64,000 nucleotides of DNA, from contig JACKEC010000020.1 of the NCBI GenBank assembly GCA_020633195.1, forward strand, positions 280,017 to 344,016, given 5' to 3'. The notes beneath the pieces were generated by a model. The model worked only from the letters and a program-made list of their open reading frames with translations, searched no databases and had not been told where the DNA came from. The position numbers and the translations under genes are program-made. Position 1 is the stretch's first letter. Each line of letters begins with the position of its first letter. Shown piece by piece: positions 16,820 through 23,804 of the stretch. The stretch is from Sandaracinaceae bacterium (GTDB taxonomy: Bacteria; Myxococcota_A; Polyangia; Polyangiales; Sandaracinaceae).

Positions 16820-17395
16820 TCACTCTTCCTCGTCGACGGCCCCCGCAGCCTGTTCCTTCGGGGGATCGGGGGGCTTCCGGGCCACCACGACCATCGCGGG
16901 CCGCAGGAGCTTGTCGCCGAGCATATATCCGGACTGATACTCCTGGAGGATCGTCCCGGGGGCCTGGTCCGCGGTCTCGATCTGCTGGAACGCGTCGTGG
17001 AGGTTCGGGTCGAAGCGCTCCCCGACGGAGTCGAGGCGCTTGAGATCGATGCGGTTCGCCGTGTCCTCGAACAGCCGCAGGACCATCTCGACGCCGTCGC
17101 GGACCGCCTTGATGTCGGTCGCGTCAGCGGTCGCGGCGACCGCGCGCTCGAGGTTGTCGATCACGGGCAGGACCTCGCGGAGGATCGCCTCCCGGCCGCG
17201 CCGCTCCGCCTGCTCGATGTCCTTGCGGGACCGCTTGCGGAAGTTGTCGAAGTCGGCCGCCGTGCGCAGCAGCTGGTCCTTGAGCTTGTCGCGCTCCTCC
17301 TCCAGCACCGTGAGGGGGGAGATCGCTGCATCCTCGACCGTCGCGGTCGGGTCCACCGACTCGTCGCCGGTCTCCTCGATGGGGGTGTCGCTCAC
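16820..17395 (-). CDS. grpE: Nucleotide exchange factor GrpE
   Basis: A protein of about 191 residues that releases ADP from DnaK. It has an acidic N-terminus, the long helix (VLEEERDKLKDQLLRTAADFDNFRKRSRKD, in pieces; about 37-70) and the C-terminal beta domain ending in LLRPAMVVVARKPP, typical of GrpE. The GTG at 17395 is preferred over the ATG at 17428 because AGAGGAG lies about 10 bases upstream and the N-terminus then starts SDTPIEE. A TATGAT hexamer (minus strand, 17424-17429) lies about 29 bases before the start and may be a -10 box for a second promoter within the hrcA-grpE-dnaK group. Confidence 0.93.
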   Translation of the reverse strand: MSDTPIEETGDESVDPTATVEDAAISPLTVLEEERDKLKDQLLRTAADFDNFRKRSRKDIEQAERRGREAILREVLPVIDNLERAVAATADATDIKAVRDGVEMVLRLFEDTANRIDLKRLDSVGERFDPNLHDAFQQIETADQAPGTILQEYQSGYMLGDKLLRPAMVVVARKPPDPPKEQAAGAVDEEE

Positions 17396-17485
17396 GAACG
17401 AAACTCTCCTCTGTGAAGCGCGCATCATAGTCCAGCGACGCGACGTTTTGCAGAACTCAGTTTCTGGGGCGCGAGGAGCTCGAGG

Positions 17486-18547
17486 TCAGGAGTCGTCGGT
17501 CGGGGGGGTTCCGTCGAGGACGGCGCTGATGACCTGGGCGGTGAACCCCACCAGCGGGACGAGCTTCCCGTAGTCCATCCGGGTCGGCCCGATCACCCCG
17601 ACGGTGCCCGCGTTGACCCCGCGGAGCTTGTAGTTCGCGCTGATCAGGCTCATGTCGGGCACGTCCTCGAGCTCGGTCTCGGAGCCGATCAGCACCTGCA
17701 CGCCGCCGGCCGCGATCGTCTGATCGAGCAGGCCGATCAGCCGCTCCTTCTCGTCGAACGCGCGCAGGAAGCGGCGGATCGTGTCCGCCTCGCCGAACTC
17801 CGGGCGGTCGAACAGCGCGGAGCGACCCTCGATCACGATGTCGGGGGCGTCGTCGACGCCCCCGGTCGCGCTCTCCACCATCAGCGCCGCGCGGTCGCGC
17901 AGGTCGCGCTCCGTGTCGACCTCGGTGGCGAGGAGCCGCCGGACCTCGGCGAGGGTGCGGCCCGGGACCTTCTCGGCGAGGAAGTTGTTGAGCCGCTCGA
18001 GCTCCGAGACGGTGATGACCTCCGCGACCTGGATCACGCGGTTCTGGATCGAGCCCCGCTCCCCGATGACCACCGCGAGCAGCTCGTGGGGTCGCAGGTC
18101 CATGAAACGGATCTGCGAGAGCGGCGCGGTGTCGGCGCGCGGACGGGTGACGACGGCGGCCACGCCCGTCATCGAGGAGAGCACCGCGCCCGCCTCGCGG
18201 ACGAGGTCGTCGATCCCCGGGCGCAGCTCGCGCATCCGCTCGAGCACCGCGGCGCGGTCCTCGCTGGTGACCTCGCGCATCTGGATGAGCGCGTCGACGA
18301 ACAGCCGGAACCCGCGCTCGGTGGGGACGCGGCCCGCGCTCGTGTGGGGCTGCGTCAGGACCCCCGCGTCGGTCAGATCCGAGAGCACGTTGCGGATCGT
18401 CGCGGGGGACAGGTTGATGCCGTACCGCTTCGCGATACGACGGGACCCCACCGGCTCACCCGTCGAGATGTACTCGGAGATGACCGCGTACAGGATCTTG
18501 CGAGCCCGAAACGAAAGCTCGGGCTGCGGAACCGTCGGGTGCGTCAC
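17486..18547 (-). CDS. hrcA: Heat-inducible transcription repressor HrcA
   Basis: A 353-residue repressor that binds CIRCE operators upstream of chaperone genes in many bacteria. The N-terminal winged helix shows LSFRARKILYAVISEYISTGEPVGSR (in pieces, about 11-36) and LSPATIRNVLSDL; the C-terminal part is the GAF-like dimerisation domain. It starts at GTG 18547. It heads the hrcA-grpE-dnaK group, 90 bases before grpE. I looked for a CIRCE inverted repeat (TTAGCACTC-N9-GAGTGCTAA) around it and before grpE and found none, so its operators may be elsewhere or divergent. Confidence 0.95.
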   Translation of the reverse strand: MTHPTVPQPELSFRARKILYAVISEYISTGEPVGSRRIAKRYGINLSPATIRNVLSDLTDAGVLTQPHTSAGRVPTERGFRLFVDALIQMREVTSEDRAAVLERMRELRPGIDDLVREAGAVLSSMTGVAAVVTRPRADTAPLSQIRFMDLRPHELLAVVIGERGSIQNRVIQVAEVITVSELERLNNFLAEKVPGRTLAEVRRLLATEVDTERDLRDRAALMVESATGGVDDAPDIVIEGRSALFDRPEFGEADTIRRFLRAFDEKERLIGLLDQTIAAGGVQVLIGSETELEDVPDMSLISANYKLRGVNAGTVGVIGPTRMDYGKLVPLVGFTAQVISAVLDGTPPTDDS

Positions 18548-18559
18548 GTTCGCCTTTGA

Positions 18560-18588
18560 GCACTAGAAACACCGCGGCTCGGTGTCAA
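18560..18588 (-). promoter_or_regulatory. Candidate hrcA promoter
   Basis: On the minus strand, TTGACA (18583-18588) is followed after 17 bases by TAGTGC (18560-18565). The -35 box is perfect and the spacing ideal; the -10 is fair. The implied start lies only about 5 bases before the hrcA GTG, so the leader would be very short. Confidence 0.45.
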
Positions 18589-18616
18589 GCACGAGCACAC
18601 CCGACGGTCGGACTGA

Positions 18617-19948
18617 TCAGTACCCTTCGGCGCTCATCGCGTCGTCTTCGAAGTCGTAGGCCGCGGCGGGCGCCTCCGAAGGGGCCGCGGTGGCCGCGCG
18701 CTGCTCGGCGCGCTCCATCTGCTGAGCGCGACTGCGGAGGCGGGCGCTCGACGGAGCGGCCGGCGCGGCCTGGGCGGCGGCCGCGAGGGTGGCCCGCGCG
18801 GTCGCGAGCTCGCGGGCCGCCTGATCCTGCTGGCCGGAGCGCATCATCTCGGCCGCGCGGTGCTGCGCCTCGGTCGCGCGGTGGTCCGCGACCATCGCGA
18901 CCACCGTCGGGGCCTGGCTCGCGCGCGCCGCCGCCTCGTCGCGGGTGACCTCGTAGCGGAGCGTCGTCTCCTCCGTGAGCGCGCGCTCCTCGCCGGGGCT
19001 CTGGTAGACGAGGCGGGCCTGCGCGAGGGAGCGCGAGCCCGGCTGCGCGGTGTCGACGCGGGCGCGGAAGAGGACCTCCCGGTGCTGGCCCGAGAACACC
19101 GAGCCGAGCGGCAGGCGCAGGCGACCGTTCACGACCTCGGCCCCGGTGGTGTTGCCCTCGAGGATCGTGACGCCGGGGGCGGGCACGACCTCGATGAAGG
19201 CGTTGACCGCGACGGTGCGCGACAGGAGGCTCATCTCCTGCTCGAGGATCGTCGCCATCTGCTGCGGCTGCTGCAGGTGGTAGAGCCGGCCCGAGGAGCG
19301 GACGACCATCGCCGAGAGGCTCTGCTGGTCGTAGTCGAGGCCGACGCCGATCGCCGAGATCTGCGCGCCCCACTCCGTCCCGCCGGCGGCGAGCGCGCTG
19401 AGCGAGTAGCTGTCCGACGGACCGATGTTCGCGTGGCCGTCGCTGATCAGGAAGACGCGCCGGACGGGGTGCGTGTTGGGCACCTGCGAGAGGCGCGAGA
19501 GGCCCGCCTGGACGCCGCCGTAGAGGTTGGTGCCGCCGGCCGCGTAGAGCTGACCGACGCGCTGCATGAGGCTGGCGCGGGTGGCCGCGGAGACCACCGT
19601 CGGCGGCGCCATCTCGGTCACGCCGTTCGAGAACGCGTAGATCGACACGATGTCCCCGTCGGCCGCGCTCTCGAGCAGGCTCGCCGCGGCGAGCCGCGCG
19701 TTCTGGATCTTGTCGCCCGCCATCGACCCGCTCGTGTCGACCACGAGCGAGATGGCCATCGGGGCGCGCGTCCGGGTGACCACCCGGTTCGGGGCGTCGA
19801 TCCACACCCCCACGTAGGTCGTCCCGTCGGCCCCCACCCGCAGCCGGGTCTGAATCGGGGACCCATCGATCCATGTCGTCTGGGCCGTCGCGAGGCTCGC
19901 CGACAACACGGCGCTCACGACGACGGCCATGGCAAAGGCTCGTCGCAT
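18617..19948 (-). CDS. Secreted von Willebrand factor A domain protein
   Basis: A 443-residue protein with a cleavable signal peptide (MRRAFAMAVVVSAVLSASLATAQ, in pieces; 1-23). A VWA domain at about 65-240 has an intact metal-ion-dependent adhesion site, DTSGS at 71-75. It is followed by a beta-rich segment (about 250-340) and a helical Ala/Arg/Glu-rich C-terminus (about 345-430). The architecture resembles VIT/VWA-type surface or periplasmic proteins that bind partners through a divalent cation. GGGAGGAC lies 7 bases before the ATG at 19948. The partner is unknown. Confidence 0.85.
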   Translation of the reverse strand: MRRAFAMAVVVSAVLSASLATAQTTWIDGSPIQTRLRVGADGTTYVGVWIDAPNRVVTRTRAPMAISLVVDTSGSMAGDKIQNARLAAASLLESAADGDIVSIYAFSNGVTEMAPPTVVSAATRASLMQRVGQLYAAGGTNLYGGVQAGLSRLSQVPNTHPVRRVFLISDGHANIGPSDSYSLSALAAGGTEWGAQISAIGVGLDYDQQSLSAMVVRSSGRLYHLQQPQQMATILEQEMSLLSRTVAVNAFIEVVPAPGVTILEGNTTGAEVVNGRLRLPLGSVFSGQHREVLFRARVDTAQPGSRSLAQARLVYQSPGEERALTEETTLRYEVTRDEAAARASQAPTVVAMVADHRATEAQHRAAEMMRSGQQDQAARELATARATLAAAAQAAPAAPSSARLRSRAQQMERAEQRAATAAPSEAPAAAYDFEDDAMSAEGY

Positions 19949-20007
19949 TGGTCTGTCCTCCCGCCTCGCGGCTGACGGATGAAGACGGCCCAGATCGCGA
20001 ACCGATC

Positions 20008-20301
20008 TCAGTTGGGGAACTGAAAGAGGATCTCGTCCTCGCGGATCATCCCGAGCTCGTCGCGCGCGATGCGCTCGATCGTGTCCGGGTCCTGACGCAG
20101 ATCGGCGACTGTCCGGTGCAGCGTCTCGACGTCGCGGCGGAGCCGCTCGTTGACGCGCTCGATCTCCGACTTCTCCTCGCGGAGCGCGCGAAACCTGGGC
20201 AAACCCTGCTCGTCGAGGATGGACAGGGGCACGCTCACGATCGACACCACGAGGAGCGCGAACGGGAGGGTCCACAAGCAGGCGCGTGCGAGACGGCTCA
20301 C
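20008..20301 (-). CDS. FtsB/DivIC-type septum formation protein
   Basis: A protein of about 97 residues with one N-terminal membrane helix (about 5-25: LWTLPFALLVVSIVSVPLSI), then a heptad coiled coil (about 35-70, LREEKSEIERVNERLRRDVETL in pieces) and the short DTIERIARDELGMI tail typical of FtsB/DivIC. These bitopic proteins bind FtsL and FtsQ (DivIB) in the division complex. The GTG at 20301 is chosen because GGAGG lies 11 bases upstream; an ATG at 20340 would add 13 polar residues. It lies 59 bases before the VWA gene in the same direction. Confidence 0.85.
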   Translation of the reverse strand: MSRLARACLWTLPFALLVVSIVSVPLSILDEQGLPRFRALREEKSEIERVNERLRRDVETLHRTVADLRQDPDTIERIARDELGMIREDEILFQFPN

Positions 20302-20411
20302 GGGCAGCTCATCCTCCGCGCCACGAGCGACGCGGTCCACTTTTCGGGACGCCGGTTTTTTGACCGCGCGAAGCCCGATCCGTTACCCGGAGACAGTCCT
20401 CCGAACCCCCG

Positions 20412-22529
20412 ATGTCTTCGCTCGTCCACGCCGCGCTGACCATCCGCAAGACCGCGCGAGCCTCCTTCGGCTTCGTCGCGGCGGCGGCCTTCACGGGCCT
20501 GATGCTGCTCGGCGTGTTCCGCGTCGACCCACAGGAGCTCGGCGTCGAGCACGGGGCGGTCGGGCTGGCCTGGCTGGTGATCTTCGCGGTGCGGGTGGCG
20601 CGCCGGGTCCGCGACCGCGAGGACTCGAGCGAGGGGCGCTGGCTCGACCTCGAGCTCGGCGTGCTGCTGCTGATCGGCGCGCACGCCGGCGTCCAGATCG
20701 CGGGCGGGCTCTCGAGCTTCGTCTACCCGATCGTCTACGTGCTGGTCGCGTTCCTCGCGTCCTTCGCGCGGCGCCCCATGGGCACCACCCTGGTCCTCGT
20801 GGCGATCGCGCTCGAGGCGGCGCTCACCGCGCTGACCGAGGCGCGCGCGGACTGGCGGCAGCTCTCGCTCCACGCGGTCTTCATCCTCCTCTTCGGCGCG
20901 CTCAACGTCGTGTTCACGCGCGCCGAGATCGCGCGGGTGCGCGAGCGCTCGAAGAAGGCGCTCGACGAGGAGAAGGAGAAGGTCCGGGACGAGAGCCGGC
21001 TCTTCCGCCTCGTCGGCGCGGCCAGCGGGAGCGCCAACGCGAACCCGGAAGAGAAGGTGTACCGCTCGAGCCTCGAGCAGGTGCACGACGCGCTCTACCA
21101 CGTGCTCGAGCTGCTCCGGAGCACGCTCGACCTGCACACGTGCGTGCTGCTGATGAAGGACGACGAGTCCGGCCGGCTCCGCATCGTGGAGCTCGCGACC
21201 GACTCCGAGGACGTGGCCGAGGGGCCCTTCGACCCGGGCGAGGGCGCCGTCGGCGCGATCGCGAGCCGGGGCCTCGTGATGCGGCTCGAGAACCTCAAGC
21301 CCGGCTACAAGGGCCTCTGCTACTACGCGGGCGGCGCCACCGTGAAGAGCTTCCTCGGCGTGCCCGTCGAGGAGGGCGGCCAGATCCGCGGGGCGCTCTG
21401 CGCCGACCGCGTCGGGGGCGAGCCCTTCACCCTCAAGGACGAGGGCGTGCTCGCGCGGGCGGTCGCGCAGGTCATGCGCGCGATCGAGAACGAGCGGGTG
21501 TTCGTGCAGCTCGAGCGGAGCAAGCGAGAGCAAGCTTACTTGCATCGTGCGTCGACGGCGCTCGGCGCCGCGCTGACCGAGGGCGAGGTCATCGACGCCG
21601 CGCTCACGGCGGCCGCGGACCTGGCGCCGTACGACTTCGCCGCGATCTCGCTCTACGACCCCGAGACGCGCAAGCACACCGTGCGCAAGGCGGTCGGCGA
21701 GAACGCCGACAAGCTCGAGAAGCTCACCTTCCGCGACAACACGTCGCTCACCGCGATGGCGGTGAAGAACCGCCACTACCTCCCCTACCGCGGCGAGTTC
21801 GATCCCAAGCAGCAGGTCGTCTACACGAAGCGGGCGAAGCTCGCGGGGATGCGCAGCCTGCTGATCCTGCCGCTCATCGTGCGCGAGGACGCGATCGGGA
21901 CGCTGGCGCTCGCCGCCCGACGGCCGAACGCCTGGGGCCAGGCCGCGCGGCCGACCCTGTCGGTGCTCGCGAACCAGCTCGCGGTGGCGATGAGCAACGC
22001 GCAGGCGGTCCGCCGCCTCGAAGAGATGGCGACCACGGATGGCCTCACCGGCTGCCTCAACAAGCGCGCGTTCATGGAGGAGCTCGCCCGCAAGCTCACC
22101 AGCGCGGCGCGCTTCGGGCGCCCGCTCTCGCTGCTCGTCACCGACATCGACCACTTCAAGATGGTCAACGACACCTACGGCCACGACGTCGGCGACGTGG
22201 TGATCAAGGAGCTCGGCGCGATCCTGCTCCGCGAGAAGCGCGACACGGACATCGTCGCGCGCTTCGGCGGCGAGGAGTTCTGCGTGCTCTGCGAGGAGAC
22301 CGACACGCAGGGCGCCGTGATCCTCGCCGAGCGGATCCGCGAGGTCGTCGCCGACACGGTCTACTCGACCGAGCTCGGCAAGCTCTCGGTGAAGTGCTCG
22401 ATCGGCGTGGCGACGTTCCCCGACGACGCCAAGAGCCCCGAGGAGCTCTTCAAGGTGACCGACCAGGCCCTCTACGCGGCGAAGCGCGGCGGCCGCAACC
22501 AGGTCTGCACCTCGAGCGTGGCCGCGTAA
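20412..22529 (+). CDS. Membrane diguanylate cyclase with GAF domains
   Basis: A 705-residue protein predicted to make cyclic di-GMP. The N-terminal 170 residues hold about five or six hydrophobic segments, followed by a short coiled coil (ERSKKALDEEKEKVRDE) and two GAF-like sensor domains (about 220-365 and 380-530). The C-terminal GGDEF domain has the active loop GGEEF; the product-inhibition I-site RxxD appears as RDTD, five residues before it. Both are intact, so the enzyme should be active and feedback-controlled. It is divergent from ftsB. Targets for c-di-GMP in this group include motility and development, which is inference. Confidence 0.92.
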   Translation: MSSLVHAALTIRKTARASFGFVAAAAFTGLMLLGVFRVDPQELGVEHGAVGLAWLVIFAVRVARRVRDREDSSEGRWLDLELGVLLLIGAHAGVQIAGGLSSFVYPIVYVLVAFLASFARRPMGTTLVLVAIALEAALTALTEARADWRQLSLHAVFILLFGALNVVFTRAEIARVRERSKKALDEEKEKVRDESRLFRLVGAASGSANANPEEKVYRSSLEQVHDALYHVLELLRSTLDLHTCVLLMKDDESGRLRIVELATDSEDVAEGPFDPGEGAVGAIASRGLVMRLENLKPGYKGLCYYAGGATVKSFLGVPVEEGGQIRGALCADRVGGEPFTLKDEGVLARAVAQVMRAIENERVFVQLERSKREQAYLHRASTALGAALTEGEVIDAALTAAADLAPYDFAAISLYDPETRKHTVRKAVGENADKLEKLTFRDNTSLTAMAVKNRHYLPYRGEFDPKQQVVYTKRAKLAGMRSLLILPLIVREDAIGTLALAARRPNAWGQAARPTLSVLANQLAVAMSNAQAVRRLEEMATTDGLTGCLNKRAFMEELARKLTSAARFGRPLSLLVTDIDHFKMVNDTYGHDVGDVVIKELGAILLREKRDTDIVARFGGEEFCVLCEETDTQGAVILAERIREVVADTVYSTELGKLSVKCSIGVATFPDDAKSPEELFKVTDQALYAAKRGGRNQVCTSSVAA

Positions 22530-22543
22530 GCGACCCGACGCCC

Positions 22544-23698
22544 TCAAGGGGTCCGCGAGAACATCCGCTCGAACTCGACCGTGCCGTCCCTGTCGATCAT
22601 GCGGCCGATGAACGTGTCGCCGTCGATGGTGACGTGCATGAAGCCCGGGACCGTCGCGTCCTGCCAGTGGGTCGCGTTCCGGGTCGTGTCGTCGAAGTCC
22701 TTCACCTTGGCCCCCGCCCCGCCGACGACGAGCTCGGTGCCGCCGCACGCGCCGGGCTCGTTCAGCCACTGGCGGTTGTGATCGTGGCCGGCGAAGTAGA
22801 CGTCCGCGTCGCCGCACACGTAGCGATCGAAGAAGCTCAGGACGTTCGCGCCGTCGAGGATCGGCACGGGGATCGGGATGTCGGCTCCGCCCACCTCGAT
22901 CGACTCGTAGGTGCCCGCGTTGCCGTGCGCGCCGTTGGACAGGTAGGGGTGGTGGCCCGACGCGATGATCCACTCGGCGCCCGAGGATCTCAGCGCGGCG
23001 ACGGCGCCGTCGTACCAGGCCGCCTGATCGCCGTAGGTCGTGTCGTCCCAGAGGATGCTGTTGGTGTCGAGCATCACGAAGCCGACGTTGCCGAGCTGGA
23101 ACGTGTAGTGGGTGTCCGGCATCGTCCACTTCTCCGAGTGGCTCGTGTACTCGACCTCGATGGACCCGCGCTCGAACTGGTTGCCGAGCCCCCCCGACTC
23201 CGTGCAGAGGGGGCAGACGCCGATCACGCCGCCGTAGTCGTGGTTGCCGAGGACCGCATAGAACGGCAGCGCGAGGTCCGCGTAGGGCTCCTCGAACTTC
23301 GTCGTCCACTGCGCGTCCGTGACCGACTCGACGCCCGCGTCGTAGATGTTGTCGCCGAGCAGGATCACGAAGTCGCAGCCCTCCACGGCGCAGTACGCCT
23401 CGATCTGCGCGGCGACGGCGCGCTGGCCGTCGTTGCCCTCGCCGACGTCGCCCATCACGACGAAGCGCACGGACTCGTCCGGCGGCGGGCCACCGTCCAC
23501 CCCGGCGTCGGCGCCCGCGTCGAGCGCGCCCCCGTCGAGCGCGACGGACGGGTCGACGCCCGCGTCCACGACACCCGAGCCCGCGTCGAGCCCGCCGCTC
23601 GCGTCCACGGAGCCCCCGCCCGCGTCGACGACGTTGCCTCCTCCACAGCCCGCCACGACCAACGCCGCCGCGAGCCGGAGCCCATCCCGGAATCGCAT
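22544..23698 (-). CDS. Metallophosphoesterase lipoprotein (purple acid phosphatase-like)
   Basis: A 384-residue lipoprotein. The signal peptide ends in VVAGC (Cys about 18) and is followed by a low-complexity Asp/Ala/Gly linker (about 20-75). The catalytic domain holds the dinuclear-metal motifs GDVGEG, GDNIYD, GNHDYGG, GHHPY and GHDHNRQW, as in acid phosphatases of the ACP5 type. It probably hydrolyses phosphate esters at the cell surface; the substrate is unknown. The ATG at 23698 is used because it starts the signal peptide directly; TATGAC lies 7 bases before it, with no Shine-Dalgarno. Confidence 0.87.
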   Translation of the reverse strand: MRFRDGLRLAAALVVAGCGGGNVVDAGGGSVDASGGLDAGSGVVDAGVDPSVALDGGALDAGADAGVDGGPPPDESVRFVVMGDVGEGNDGQRAVAAQIEAYCAVEGCDFVILLGDNIYDAGVESVTDAQWTTKFEEPYADLALPFYAVLGNHDYGGVIGVCPLCTESGGLGNQFERGSIEVEYTSHSEKWTMPDTHYTFQLGNVGFVMLDTNSILWDDTTYGDQAAWYDGAVAALRSSGAEWIIASGHHPYLSNGAHGNAGTYESIEVGGADIPIPVPILDGANVLSFFDRYVCGDADVYFAGHDHNRQWLNEPGACGGTELVVGGAGAKVKDFDDTTRNATHWQDATVPGFMHVTIDGDTFIGRMIDRDGTVEFERMFSRTP

Positions 23699-23792
23699 GG
23701 GTGGAGTCATACAACAGTTGGGCGCGACGGCGGTAAGCCCGCTGACATGTGAGGATGACCTCGCCGAACGAGGACGGCGCGGCGACCACGGC

Positions 23793-23798
23793 TATGCT
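23793..23798 (+). promoter_or_regulatory. -10-like hexamer before the permuted hydrolase gene
   Basis: TATGCT ends 6 bases before the ATG at 23805 and no Shine-Dalgarno lies between, fitting leaderless transcription. The gap to the divergent phosphatase gene is 106 bases. Confidence 0.4.
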
Positions 23799-23804
23799 GT
23801 GCCG

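Noticed and set aside
17396..18600. CIRCE operators around hrcA and grpE
   Set aside because: GAGCAC/GTGCTC pieces exist near 18560-18597 but do not form the 9-9-9 inverted repeat.
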